A stretch of 64,000 nt of DNA, from contig NZ_CANNGP010000002.1 of NCBI RefSeq assembly GCF_947504105.1, forward strand, positions 124,001 to 188,000. Direction: 5' to 3'. The position numbers and the translations under genes are program-made. A model generated the notes under the pieces. It had not been told where the DNA came from and did no database searches. It worked only from the letters and a program-made list of their open reading frames with translations. This document shows, one piece after another, positions 27,230 through 37,728 of this stretch; within the stretch, counting starts at the first letter, position 1; each line of letters begins with the position of its first letter. The DNA is from an uncultured Tateyamaria sp. GTDB taxonomy: Bacteria > Pseudomonadota > Alphaproteobacteria > Rhodobacterales > Rhodobacteraceae.

Positions 27230-28240
27230 ATGCGACGTGTAAAAGAGATCGCGACCGGAGTCGCGACATTGTCGATTGCAATAGGTATCGGCTTTGTCAT
27301 GCAAAGCAGCGAGTCTGCAAAGGAGCGATATGGCGCAGCCGCGCGGCCAGCAACGCTGTCTGCGGTCACTGAGGCGGACGAACCGCTGAGTGGAAACGCC
27401 AGCGCTGACATTCTGCTCGAGGTGCAAGAGATCGAATTGACTTCGGCCAGTGACGCCGAGTCGATGCCTGTTCCGCGAACGGACAGCAACGTGCAACGTG
27501 TTTCAGTCCCCGTGACAGCGGAACTGCCTGAAGACGCGGATAACCTGCCATTGGCAGACGGGTGCCAGATTTCAGCAAATGCCGAAGTTGTATCGGCTGC
27601 CATGGTTACGCTGACCTTGGCTGCGCCATGTGCTATCAATGAACGACTGACAGTGCACCACAACGGCATGATGTTCACCGAAACAACTGATGCAGCGGGC
27701 GAGTTGACAGTCACGGTTCCGGCGTTGATGGAACAAGCGGTGTTCATTCTGGCTTTGACAAATGGTGACGGTGCCGTTGCTCAAGCGACCGTGCCGGACC
27801 TCACCCAATACGAACGTACAACGGTGCAATGGCGCGGGCGCGCCGGTTTCAAATTGCACGCACGTGAGTTTGGTGCGGAGTATGGACAGGACGGGCACAT
27901 TTGGTCGGGCGTTGACCAGAATGCCGATGGTATGACCCAAGGTGAAAACGGATACATCATCCGTTTGGGTGATAGCCGATCGGTAGAGCCGTTGATGGCC
28001 GAGGTTTATACCTATCCTTCAGGGAAGTCGGCCAGATCCGGTACAATCAATTTGAGCGTTGAGGCCGAAGTGACCATGGCTAACTGTGGACTTGAGGTTG
28101 AAGCGCAATCGCTGGAAATGATGGCGGGCGGAAAGATAAAAACCCAAGATTTGACCTTGGCCGTGCCCGGTTGTGACGCAGTTGGCAGTTTTCTGGTGTT
28201 GAACAATTTGGTTTCAGACCTGAAAGTCGCCAGCAACTGA
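27230..28240 (+). CDS. Membrane-anchored protein of unknown function downstream of secA
   Basis: 336 residues, with one N-terminal hydrophobic segment (VATLSIAIGIGFVMQ) that probably anchors it, an Asp/Ser/Glu-rich linker, and a beta-rich periplasmic part. The C-terminal half contains two cysteines in similar spacing (ISANAE region near 111 and MANCGLEVEAQ) and GQDGHIWSGVDQNADGM. I do not recognise an enzymatic motif. From memory, homologues sit next to secA in other Roseobacters and are sometimes loosely named translocase; nothing in the sequence proves that. A GGGAAGGGAATGGGAC run precedes the ATG. Confidence 0.72.
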   Translation: MRRVKEIATGVATLSIAIGIGFVMQSSESAKERYGAAARPATLSAVTEADEPLSGNASADILLEVQEIELTSASDAESMPVPRTDSNVQRVSVPVTAELPEDADNLPLADGCQISANAEVVSAAMVTLTLAAPCAINERLTVHHNGMMFTETTDAAGELTVTVPALMEQAVFILALTNGDGAVAQATVPDLTQYERTTVQWRGRAGFKLHAREFGAEYGQDGHIWSGVDQNADGMTQGENGYIIRLGDSRSVEPLMAEVYTYPSGKSARSGTINLSVEAEVTMANCGLEVEAQSLEMMAGGKIKTQDLTLAVPGCDAVGSFLVLNNLVSDLKVASN

Positions 28241-28261
28241 CCGCAGCGACAAGGGCTTATC

Positions 28262-29815
28262 ATGGCTTGGATACGTGCGGCGATTTTCGCCGCACTTTCT
28301 TTTTGGGGAACCATTCTTATTGCGCAGGACGTCACGCTGACTTCACCGGATGGACAGGTGGAACTTAGCGGGACGCTTCTGGGGTTTGATGGTGAATTCT
28401 ACCGCATCGAAACTGTCTACGGTGAGCTGACTGTGGATGGGTCTGGCGTGCTGTGTGATGGACCTGCTTGCCCCAACCTGCAGGACTTTGTAGCCGAGAT
28501 CAGCGTGTCCGGATCGTCGACCATGGGCGCGGTCCTGATGCCTGCGCTGATCGAAGGGTTCGCCCTGCGCAACAACTACCAGGCGGAGCGGGAAGAAGTA
28601 GATTCCCGTAATTTCGTTTACCAACTGGCGGATATAGAAACCGGCAAACCCGTCGCCCGTTTCTTTTTCCACGTGTCCACCACTGATGAAGGGTTTGCCG
28701 ATCTCCTTGCCAACGACGCAGATATCGTTATGGCGTTACGCGAGATACGGGCCGACGAAAGACAGCGCGCGCGTGATGCGGGCATGGGGGATATGACCCA
28801 AGCCAATCGCAGTCGCGTGCTGGCGCTGGATGCCATGGTGCCCATTGTTGCACCATCGAACCCGGTCGACCGTGTTTCACCTCAGGATCTGGCGGCTGTG
28901 TTTGCCGGAGGTATCACGAACTGGTCCGATCTGGGCGGCGCGGATGCGCCAATTTCTCTGCACTTGCCGGATGCACGGACGGGTCTTGGCCAATCGGTTG
29001 AGGATGATGTGATGGGTCCCGCACGCGCTGCCTTTGCTGATGGGATAATACGTCATGATCGTGGCTTGGACGTGGTGGACGCTGTTCTGAACGACCCTTT
29101 TGCTATTGGCATCGCGAGCTATGCTGATACTGGCGATGCACGCGCCCTTACACTGACCGGGACCTGTGGGTTCTCACTTTCGGCGGGCCGCGAGACGATC
29201 AAGACCGAGGATTATCCACTCACCGCACCGATGTTTCTGTATCTGCCTGCAAGACGGTTGCCCAAGATTGGGCGGGAGTTTCTCGCATTTACACGTGGGC
29301 CCTCGGCGCAAGTTGTCATTCGGCGGGCCGGATTCGTGGACCAAGCCCCTGAAGAGGTTTCGATCAACGATCAGGGCTATCGCTTTGCCAACGCTGTAAC
29401 GTCCGCTGGCCCGGAGATATCGCTTGAGGAGCTACAGCGCATGACGCGTACGTTCTATGGCATGTCACGCCTGACGACTTCTTTCCGGTTCGAGGCAGGG
29501 TCGGTGCGTTTGGACGCGCAGTCGCGGTCAAATGTTCAACAACTGGCGCGGGCGATGGAGCAGGGCAAGTACGACGCGCGGCAGGTTTTACTGGTTGGGT
29601 TCAGCGATGGGGATGGTCCTGCTACAGCCAATCGGGATATCGCCCTCCGGCGTGCCGATGCAGTGCGGCGCGCCGTAGTAGCGGCGGCAGAGACGGCAAA
29701 TTTTGAGCGGATCCAACTGGTTGTGGACGCCTTTGGAGAGGCGCTTCCAATGGCGTGTGATGACAGTGCTTGGGGCCGCAAAGCCAACCGGCGTGTCGAA
29801 GTGTGGGTGCGTTAG
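28262..29815 (+). CDS. Periplasmic fusion of a PstS-like binding domain and an OmpA-like peptidoglycan-binding domain
   Basis: 517 residues. After a signal peptide (ending near residue 22) comes a small beta domain (LTSPDGQVELSGTLLGFDGEFYRI). Next is a type II periplasmic binding-protein domain of the phosphate-binding kind (SVSGSSTMGAVLMPALIEGF, LALDAMVPIVAPSNPV, then IGIASYADTGDAR) and a C-terminal OmpA domain (about 400-517: TSFRFEAGSVRLDAQSR, LLVGFSDGDGPATANRDIALRRADAV, KANRRVEVWV). It could sense or hold a ligand at the peptidoglycan. The ligand is unknown. It ends in a 4-base overlap with the convergent radC. Confidence 0.83.
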   Translation: MAWIRAAIFAALSFWGTILIAQDVTLTSPDGQVELSGTLLGFDGEFYRIETVYGELTVDGSGVLCDGPACPNLQDFVAEISVSGSSTMGAVLMPALIEGFALRNNYQAEREEVDSRNFVYQLADIETGKPVARFFFHVSTTDEGFADLLANDADIVMALREIRADERQRARDAGMGDMTQANRSRVLALDAMVPIVAPSNPVDRVSPQDLAAVFAGGITNWSDLGGADAPISLHLPDARTGLGQSVEDDVMGPARAAFADGIIRHDRGLDVVDAVLNDPFAIGIASYADTGDARALTLTGTCGFSLSAGRETIKTEDYPLTAPMFLYLPARRLPKIGREFLAFTRGPSAQVVIRRAGFVDQAPEEVSINDQGYRFANAVTSAGPEISLEELQRMTRTFYGMSRLTTSFRFEAGSVRLDAQSRSNVQQLARAMEQGKYDARQVLLVGFSDGDGPATANRDIALRRADAVRRAVVAAAETANFERIQLVVDAFGEALPMACDDSAWGRKANRRVEVWVR

Positions 29816-30561
29816 AGGTACCCTTCGGACTTGAAGCTCAGTTCGCGACTTTTGCCCACGATCAGATGGTCATGCAGGGTGATACCGAGGGCGGAACAGG
29901 CCATTTCCATCTTGGTGGTCATGTCGATATCTGACTGGCTTGGGGTCGGGTCACCTGATGGGTGGTTGTGGACCAGGATCAGGGCGGATGCGTTCAGCTC
30001 CAGCGCCCGTTTGGCCACTTCACGCGGATAGACCGGAACGTGATCGACGGTGCCCTTGGCCTGCTCTTCGTCCGCGATCAGAACATTCTTGCGGTCCAGA
30101 TAAAGCACGCGGAACTGTTCCGTCTCGCGATGGGCCATGGTGGTGTGGCAATAGTCAAGCAGTGCGTCCCAGCTGGTGATCACTTGCGTGTTCATTATTT
30201 TGGCCCGCGCCAAGCGCTGTGCAGCGGCCTCCACGATCTTCAATTCGCAGATGACGGCGTCACCCACGCCCTTGAAAGCGCGCAGCCGTTCAACCGGGGC
30301 AGTCACCACGCGGTTGAAGTCACCAAATTCAGCCATCAACGCATGGGCAAGCGGTTTGACATCCTGCCGGGGAATGGCACGAAACAGAACAAGTTCCAGC
30401 ATCTCGTAATCAGGCAGGGCAATGGCACCCCCGTTCATGAACCGTGCGCGCAAGCGTTTGCGATGATCCGCCATGTAGGATGGGGTGCGTCCCTTGGGAA
30501 GTGGGATGGGTGTGGCCTCATCCAGATCGAAAGGTAGGGGCTGTTCTGCGAAATGCGACAT
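29812..30561 (-). CDS. radC: RadC family JAB/MPN domain protein
   Basis: 249 residues. An N-terminal helix-hairpin-helix-like region (FKGVGDAVICELK) precedes the JAMM metalloprotease-type domain with HNHPSGDPTPSQSD, the zinc-binding signature. The product is traditionally called a DNA repair protein, though direct evidence for repair is poor and its biochemical role is unresolved. Length is slightly above the usual 220-230 because of an N-terminal Pro/Lys-rich extension. Monocistronic on the minus strand between the OmpA fusion and dnaJ. Confidence 0.9.
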   Translation of the reverse strand: MSHFAEQPLPFDLDEATPIPLPKGRTPSYMADHRKRLRARFMNGGAIALPDYEMLELVLFRAIPRQDVKPLAHALMAEFGDFNRVVTAPVERLRAFKGVGDAVICELKIVEAAAQRLARAKIMNTQVITSWDALLDYCHTTMAHRETEQFRVLYLDRKNVLIADEEQAKGTVDHVPVYPREVAKRALELNASALILVHNHPSGDPTPSQSDIDMTTKMEMACSALGITLHDHLIVGKSRELSFKSEGYL

Positions 30562-30690
30562 GTCGCCAGAGTGCCGTAACTTAGGTTAGCGAAGGATTAA
30601 CCAAGGCTCAGAAGTTGAAGAAGCGGGTCTGGCGTGGATCTTGATCCGCCACGCAGATTTGTCTGCTGCTGTACACCGGGGATTAAATGC

Positions 30691-30716
30691 GTAAGGCGGA
30701 GTTAACTCCGCCTTAC
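30691..30716 (-). terminator. Perfect 26-base palindrome after dnaJ, probable terminator
   Basis: GTAAGGCGGAGTT is followed at once by its inverse complement, 9 bases past the dnaJ stop. No long T-run follows on the minus strand, so it could be a weak or factor-assisted terminator or a 3' stabilising hairpin. Confidence 0.5.
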
Positions 30717-30724
30717 CTACGGCG

Positions 30725-31879
30725 TTAGCCTTTCATCGAGTCCCAGAAGGATTTGACCGACGAAAAGAAGCTGGAGGATTCCGGGTTGTTTTCCTCGGAA
30801 AGTTCTTCAAATTCGCGCAGCAGTTCCTTTTGTCTGGTGGTCAAATTCACGGGCGTTTCGACCGCCAGTTCAATGAACATGTCACCTGCCGCTCCACCAC
30901 GCAGGGCCGGCATGCCTTTACTCCGCAGACGCATTTGGCGGCCCGACTGAGAACCCGCCGGGATTTGCACCCGTCCGCGTCCGCCGTCGATGGTTGGGAC
31001 TTCGATTGACCCACCCAAGGCGGCAGTGCCCATGCTGACCGGCACGCGGCAGAACAGGTTTGTTCCATCGCGTTCAAACAGCTTGTGGTCGGCCACATCA
31101 ATGAAGATGTAGAGGTCGCCTGACGGTCCGCCACGCATACCAGCCTCACCTTCGCCAGCGAGACGGATGCGCGTACCCGTTTCAACGCCTGCGGGGATGT
31201 TTACCGAAAGCGCGCGGTCTTTTTCGACCCGACCCGCACCCGAGCAGACCTTGCAGGGATCCTTGATGATCTGGCCAAGACCGGAACATGTAGGGCAGGT
31301 ACGCTCGACGGTAAAGAAACCTTGCTGCGCGCGCACCTTGCCCATGCCAGAGCAAGTTGGGCAGGTGGTGGGCTCTGATCCGCCTTCGGCCCCGGTGCCA
31401 GAACAGTTGTCGCATTGCACGGATGTGGGCACGTTTATGGTTTTCTGCATCCCCGCAAATGCGTCTTCCAACGATACACGCAAATTATAGCGCAGGTCAG
31501 AGCCGCGCGCTGCGCGTTGGCGTCCACCACCGCCGCGTTGGCCTCCCATGAAATCGCCGAACAGGTCATCGAATACGTCCGAAAAGGCAGAGCCAAAGTC
31601 TCCTTGGCCGCCAAAGCCGCCTCCGGGACGTCCGCCACCACCACCCATGCCTCCTTCGAAGGCGGCATGGCCAAACCTGTCATAGGCTGCTTTCTTGTCG
31701 GCATCCTTCAGCACATCGTAGGCTTCGTTCGCCTCTTTGAACTGCGCCTCCGCGTTTGGATTGTCGGAGTTGCGGTCCGGGTGCAGTTCCTTGGCTTTCT
31801 TGCGATAGCCTTTCTTAATCTCGTCGGCGGATGCGCCTTTAGAGACGCCAAGCACCTCGTAATAGTCACGTTTTGCCAT
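30725..31879 (-). CDS. dnaJ: Molecular chaperone DnaJ (Hsp40)
   Basis: J-protein partner of DnaK. The 384 residues contain the J domain with HPD ([11 protein letters not shown]), a Gly/Phe-rich linker with many Gly-Gly repeats, four zinc-finger repeats ([32 protein letters not shown]) and the C-terminal substrate-binding domains. All features are standard for type A J-proteins. It follows dnaK by 78 bases containing a strong hairpin, and has an AAAGGAC ribosome binding site. Confidence 0.97.
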   Translation of the reverse strand: MAKRDYYEVLGVSKGASADEIKKGYRKKAKELHPDRNSDNPNAEAQFKEANEAYDVLKDADKKAAYDRFGHAAFEGGMGGGGGRPGGGFGGQGDFGSAFSDVFDDLFGDFMGGQRGGGGRQRAARGSDLRYNLRVSLEDAFAGMQKTINVPTSVQCDNCSGTGAEGGSEPTTCPTCSGMGKVRAQQGFFTVERTCPTCSGLGQIIKDPCKVCSGAGRVEKDRALSVNIPAGVETGTRIRLAGEGEAGMRGGPSGDLYIFIDVADHKLFERDGTNLFCRVPVSMGTAALGGSIEVPTIDGGRGRVQIPAGSQSGRQMRLRSKGMPALRGGAAGDMFIELAVETPVNLTTRQKELLREFEELSEENNPESSSFFSSVKSFWDSMKG

Positions 31880-31905
31880 GGATTATGTCCTTTGCTGGAA
31901 CGTCT

Positions 31906-31931
31906 GAGGCCGGCCCAGTGTGGCCGGCCTC
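31906..31931 (-). promoter_or_regulatory. Intercistronic hairpin between dnaK and dnaJ
   Basis: GAGGCCGGCC (31906-31915) and GGCCGGCCTC (31922-31931) form a perfect 10-pair GC-rich stem with a 6-base loop. It has no T-run on the minus strand. Such hairpins commonly protect the upstream dnaK message and keep dnaJ at a lower level; here that is inferred from position. Confidence 0.6.
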
Positions 31932-31957
31932 GTGATTGGTTCCTCTGAGGCCCAAAA

Positions 31958-33868
<1,911 letters not shown>

Positions 33869-33947
33869 GTTTTCGATCCCTCATATCAGTTCAAGGCGAT
33901 GACACGAGGCGGCGACCCGTTTCGGCATCGACGCCACGCATAGAATT

Positions 33948-33965
33948 GCGCACGATTTCGTGCGC
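33948..33965 (-). promoter_or_regulatory. Hairpin near the 5' end of the dnaK message
   Basis: GCGCACGA and TCGTGCGC are perfect inverse complements separated by TT. The stem lies about 10 bases downstream of the predicted -10 box, so it would be at the very start of the transcript. It is not a CIRCE element (TTAGCACTC-N9-GAGTGCTAA), so HrcA control is not indicated. Confidence 0.5.
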
Positions 33966-33974
33966 GCTGCGGCG

Positions 33975-34003
33975 TATATAAGGAGGGTGAATAGACGCTG
34001 CAA
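33975..34003 (-). promoter_or_regulatory. Possible promoter of dnaK-dnaJ
   Basis: On the minus strand, TTGCAG and TATATA are spaced by 17 bases. The -35 fits housekeeping or heat-shock sigma factors in alphaproteobacteria equally well, so the sigma factor is undecided. No second promoter is obvious. Confidence 0.4.
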
Positions 34004-34059
34004 CCATTGTAACGGGCCTCAAAACAGCAAAATTGCACATAACTGAAGGGGAGTGGGCA

Positions 34060-34668
34060 ATGCGCGTCACTGTACGGGGATTTGATATTTACAAGGCGTA
34101 TCTGGATCCGGAGCAGCAGGCGGGGTTGGTTGCCGATATCCGACAGGTTGCTGAAGCGGCGCCCATGTTCTCTCCCGAGACACCCTATGGCAAACCAATG
34201 TCCGTACGCATGACCTCGGCCGGGGCGCTGGGATGGTACGCGGATCGCTCTGGCTACCGCTATGCAGACAAACATCCAAGCGGGGTGGACTGGCCTCCGA
34301 TTCCTGATGCTGTGTTGCGCCTTTGGCATGATTTGACCGGGCTGGAAAAGGCCCCGGATTGCTGCCTGATCAACTACTATGGGGAAGGCGCGCGCATGGG
34401 GATGCATCAGGATAGGGACGAGGCGGATTTCAAGTGGCCTGTCTTGTCGGTATCATTGGGCGATGCGGGGTTGTTCCGCATCGGCAACACGACGCGCGGT
34501 GGCAAGACAGAATCGCTTTGGCTTGAAAGTGGGGATGTGATGATCATGGGGGGCGACGCCCGCCTGACATATCACGGTTTGGACCGGATCCGCCTTGGAT
34601 CGTCCTCGTTGTTGCCGTATGGCGGTCGACTAAATCTCACCTGTCGGGTTGCTCGCGGAATTTTGTAA
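34060..34668 (+). CDS. alkB: AlkB family alpha-ketoglutarate-dependent DNA repair dioxygenase
   Basis: Removes methyl groups such as 1-methyladenine and 3-methylcytosine from DNA by Fe(II)/2-oxoglutarate-dependent oxidation. The 202-residue protein has NYYGEGARMGMHQDRDE with the iron ligands His116 and Asp118, the second His172 (YHGLDR) and RLNLTCR with the 2-oxoglutarate-binding Arg. The ATG at 34060 is chosen for its GGGGAGTGGGCA leader. It stands alone between the dnaK control region and a porin gene. Confidence 0.93.
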   Translation: MRVTVRGFDIYKAYLDPEQQAGLVADIRQVAEAAPMFSPETPYGKPMSVRMTSAGALGWYADRSGYRYADKHPSGVDWPPIPDAVLRLWHDLTGLEKAPDCCLINYYGEGARMGMHQDRDEADFKWPVLSVSLGDAGLFRIGNTTRGGKTESLWLESGDVMIMGGDARLTYHGLDRIRLGSSSLLPYGGRLNLTCRVARGIL

Positions 34669-34687
34669 AAGTTTGATAACACGTCAT

Positions 34688-34703
34688 TGAACTATGTAGT
34701 TCA
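34688..34703. repeat. Inverted repeat TGAACTA-TG-TAGTTCA between alkB and the porin gene
   Basis: A perfect 7-base inverted repeat with a 2-base centre, 20 bases after the alkB stop. It could be a weak terminator stem or an operator for the porin gene. Nothing else in the gap from 34669 to 34845 is recognisable. Confidence 0.3.
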
Positions 34704-34845
34704 GTTCTTAACTTTCTTACAGCGCGCCATCTTCCCCACACCACTTGCGCGCTAGCATCACATAACGTTTTCAATCCGCGCGGCACTGGCTTTGCGTGAA
34801 TAGCTTCGTTTGCCCGTGGCGCCACAATATGACTGGACACATATC

Positions 34846-35958
34846 GTGACACATACACGGCTCTCATTACCTGCTGTTGCCTGCTTTGCGGGGATGGCGG
34901 CCACACCCGGTCTGGCCGGGCCCACATATGAAAACGCTTCTGGCGGGACTTTTACGCCCTATGGCCATTTGAATTTTGCAATCACTTCTTTCGATGATGG
35001 ACAAGACGATAACAGCCAACTGGCCGACAACGAATCTTCGTCTTCGCGATTGGGTTTTCGTCTGACACAGCCCTTTGGCGAGAATGAGCTGACATTCCGA
35101 TTTGAGACATCCATCGGTTTTGCCGCGAGTGATGAATTCAGCCAGACGTCCGATCCCGATGATTTCGACTGGGATCAAGAGAATTTGCGACATGTCGATC
35201 TAATCTATCGGACCGCGCAGTTTGGTACGTTTTATGCCGGTCAGGGCAGTATGGCATCCGATGGTGTCGGCCAATTCGATTCATCCGGTACGGGGCTGGC
35301 AACATCCATAGCGATTGGCGACGTTGCCGGTGGATTCCAATTGCGAGACACCGCAGGCGCTCTGACCGGGATCGAAGTTGGTGATGCCTTTGCCAGTTTT
35401 GACGGTACGCGCGCCGGCCGGGTTCGTTACGACACCCCGGCATTCAGCGGGTTCACCGCGTCATTTGCGGTGGGCGAGAACATTCTAGACGATGAAAGTG
35501 ACGATGAATTCTATGACATCGCTGTCAGTTACGAAGGTAGTATTGGCTCAACCGAGGTCGAAGCGGGCATCGGGTACCAAGTGCGTGAGCGTCCTGGCAG
35601 CGAAGATCGCGAAGATACGTTTGGATCCGTGGGTGTCAAACTGCCCAGCGGTCTGAACTTTGCTTTTGCCGCGGGTGATCGGAACACGGCCGGAAACTAT
35701 GTCTATGCCAAAGTCGGGTACGAGGCGGATTGGTTGAACGTTGGTTCGACGGCAGTGTCCTTGGACTACTTCTCGGCATCTGATTCTGTATCAAATGGGG
35801 ACGATGCAGATGCCTTCGGCGTTGCGATTGTTCAGGATTTTGATCAGCAGAATGTCGAGGCGTATTTTGGATACCGCGACTATTCATACTCTGACACGTC
35901 GGGTACGAGTTTTCAGGACGCGTCGTCTTACATAGTAGGCGCGCGCTGGAGCTTTTGA
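34846..35958 (+). CDS. Outer-membrane porin, Rhodobacter-type
   Basis: About 370 residues. A signal peptide (THTRLSLPAVACFAGMAATPGLAG) precedes a beta-barrel of alternating hydrophobic and acidic residues, opening with GTFTPYGHLNFAITSF and closing with VGARWSF, ending in the terminal Phe needed for outer-membrane insertion. Acidic loops (DDGQDDNS, DPDDFDWDQ) are typical of general porins that form trimers. The start is uncertain: TTG 34810, GTG 34816 and GTG 34846 are in frame; GTG 34846 gives the best signal peptide. No strong ribosome binding site is seen. Confidence 0.85.
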   Translation: MTHTRLSLPAVACFAGMAATPGLAGPTYENASGGTFTPYGHLNFAITSFDDGQDDNSQLADNESSSSRLGFRLTQPFGENELTFRFETSIGFAASDEFSQTSDPDDFDWDQENLRHVDLIYRTAQFGTFYAGQGSMASDGVGQFDSSGTGLATSIAIGDVAGGFQLRDTAGALTGIEVGDAFASFDGTRAGRVRYDTPAFSGFTASFAVGENILDDESDDEFYDIAVSYEGSIGSTEVEAGIGYQVRERPGSEDREDTFGSVGVKLPSGLNFAFAAGDRNTAGNYVYAKVGYEADWLNVGSTAVSLDYFSASDSVSNGDDADAFGVAIVQDFDQQNVEAYFGYRDYSYSDTSGTSFQDASSYIVGARWSF

Positions 35959-35986
35959 CGCGAAAAATAGACCTGAACGCGCAGTG

Positions 35987-36811
35987 CTATCGCCGCGCGT
36001 TCCAGCTGATAGATGCGTGGCGACGGGTGTAAAACTCGCCCATCAGGCCGACCATCAGAAGAATGACGCCGACCCACCACGCATATTCCCAGCTGGAATA
36101 GCGTGGATTGTAGTTGATGAAGGTGTAGCCGCGCGATTGGTCAATGGTGTGAAAAAGCGGGTTCCAATCGAACATGGCCAGCATGAACCCCGGCAGCGTG
36201 TTCGCCACGAACATCTTGCCTGACGCGATCATGTTCGCGCGCTGGTAAATCTGGGTGAATATAGAGACGAAGGTGGGAAACCAAGGCTTGATGGCCAGCA
36301 ACACCAGTCCCAGCGCGCAGCCCGTGAACCACGCAAGCAGAAGCATCCCGAATGCCGCAAACGGATCTTCGATCTCCACCGGTGTGAAGGCTACGTGATA
36401 GACAAAAAGTATCATAAACAGCGACAGCACCTGTACATAGAGCGCGCCCATCGCCGCCGAACAGATCGATACAATCGTGTTCATCGGCGCGTGTTGCATC
36501 ATCGGGCTCGCGGGTCCTTCGGCCCCAACCACGGCCCCCAGTGACTTCGTGTGGGTCATATACAGGAAAATGCCAGTCATGATGTACAGCAAGAAGTCGC
36601 CGCGGATTGCAGCCCCGCGCAGACCCAAAACCGAGAACATGACATAGAAGGCCATGACGAAGATTACCGCCTGAAGCATGTTCATTGCGATGGCCAAAAA
36701 GGCGTTGTTATGGGTTTTGCGCACGCTGCGCACGATCGAGTGATAGATCACCTCGAACATGGCAACGGCGCTGCCAAGCCCCGACTGCGGTTTGCGCGTT
36801 GATTGAAACAT
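35987..36811 (-). CDS. Polysaccharide export ABC transporter permease (KpsM/ABC-2 family)
   Basis: 274 residues with six predicted membrane helices, such as AIAMNMLQAVIFVMAFYVMF, MLLLAWFTGCALGLVLLAI and YAWWVGVILLMVGLMG. This matches the membrane subunit of capsule or O-antigen exporters, which need an ATPase partner. No ATPase gene of that kind adjoins it here. ATG 36811 is favoured because homologous sequence begins near it; an in-frame GTG 36871 exists. Its neighbours (cysQ, kdsB, glycosyltransferases) support a role in exporting a surface polysaccharide from the inner membrane. Confidence 0.85.
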   Translation of the reverse strand: MFQSTRKPQSGLGSAVAMFEVIYHSIVRSVRKTHNNAFLAIAMNMLQAVIFVMAFYVMFSVLGLRGAAIRGDFLLYIMTGIFLYMTHTKSLGAVVGAEGPASPMMQHAPMNTIVSICSAAMGALYVQVLSLFMILFVYHVAFTPVEIEDPFAAFGMLLLAWFTGCALGLVLLAIKPWFPTFVSIFTQIYQRANMIASGKMFVANTLPGFMLAMFDWNPLFHTIDQSRGYTFINYNPRYSSWEYAWWVGVILLMVGLMGEFYTRRHASISWNARR

Positions 36812-36930
36812 GAGCGGTTTTGCCTCGTAGAGTGCGAAGGTCGCAGGGAAATCTTGCCGTTCCGTTATCACGGCATCATAAGGATCACGCGGGTTGTTTT
36901 CAACAAATCCTCAGCCAAGGAGGCTACTTG

Positions 36931-37728
36931 ATGAACTATAACGAGCTAATCCCTGTGATCCGTAAACTTGCCTTGGAAGCAGGCGACAAAATCATGGAGA
37001 TTTATGGTGCCGACGACTTTGACGTGAAAGTCAAATCGGATGACAGCCCGGTGACCGAAGCCGATGAGGCGGCGGATGCGCTGATTTCGGCCGGGCTTCG
37101 TTCTGCGTTTCCAGATGTGATGCTTGTGACCGAAGAGCAGGCGGCCACCCACGATACAACCGGCAAGACATTTCTGATTGTTGATCCGCTTGATGGGACC
37201 AAAGAGTTCGTTCACCGCCGTGGAGATTTCACAGTAAACATCGCGTTGGTCGAGGATGGGGTGCCGACCCGCGGCGTAGTCTATGCGCCTGCCAAGGGCC
37301 GCATGTTCTACACGCAAGCAGATGGCAAGACGGTAGAAGAGACAGGTGCGCTCGACAAAGACACGGTGGGTGACATGACCCTCTTGTCCGTGGCTGCAAG
37401 CGACAACAGTGCACTCATGGTGGTCGCGTCGAAATCGCACCGAGATCAGGCCACGGATGACTACATTAACAAATATGCCGTCAAAGATATGAAAAGCGCT
37501 GGCTCGTCGCTGAAGTTCTGCCTTGTGGCGACGGGTGAGGCGGACATCTACCCTCGCGTTGGCCGTACAATGGAATGGGACACTGCCGCTGGTCACGCTG
37601 TATTGGCCGGGGCCGGTGGCAAGGTTGTTCGCTTCGATGACCACAGCCCGCTGATCTACGGCAAGGATGGCTATGCCAACCCGTTTTTCATTGCCTATGC
37701 CCCAGCCGTTGATCTGAAGTCGGCCTGA
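36931..37728 (+). CDS. cysQ: 3'(2'),5'-bisphosphate nucleotidase CysQ
   Basis: Hydrolyses 3'-phosphoadenosine 5'-phosphate (PAP), the by-product of sulfotransferases and PAPS reduction. The 265-residue inositol-monophosphatase fold has metal-binding Glu-Glu in VTEEQ, DPLDGTKEF and the C-terminal MEWDTAAGHAVL. The CCAAGGAGG ribosome binding site fixes the start. The gene overlaps kdsB by one base and lies 8 kb from a sulfotransferase gene, fitting PAP removal during glycan sulfation as well as cysteine synthesis. Confidence 0.93.
   Translation: MNYNELIPVIRKLALEAGDKIMEIYGADDFDVKVKSDDSPVTEADEAADALISAGLRSAFPDVMLVTEEQAATHDTTGKTFLIVDPLDGTKEFVHRRGDFTVNIALVEDGVPTRGVVYAPAKGRMFYTQADGKTVEETGALDKDTVGDMTLLSVAASDNSALMVVASKSHRDQATDDYINKYAVKDMKSAGSSLKFCLVATGEADIYPRVGRTMEWDTAAGHAVLAGAGGKVVRFDDHSPLIYGKDGYANPFFIAYAPAVDLKSA

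Noticed and set aside
33869-34059. CIRCE/HrcA operator before dnaK
   Set aside because: The only strong dyad there (GCGCACGA-TT-TCGTGCGC) has neither the sequence nor the 9-base spacing of CIRCE.
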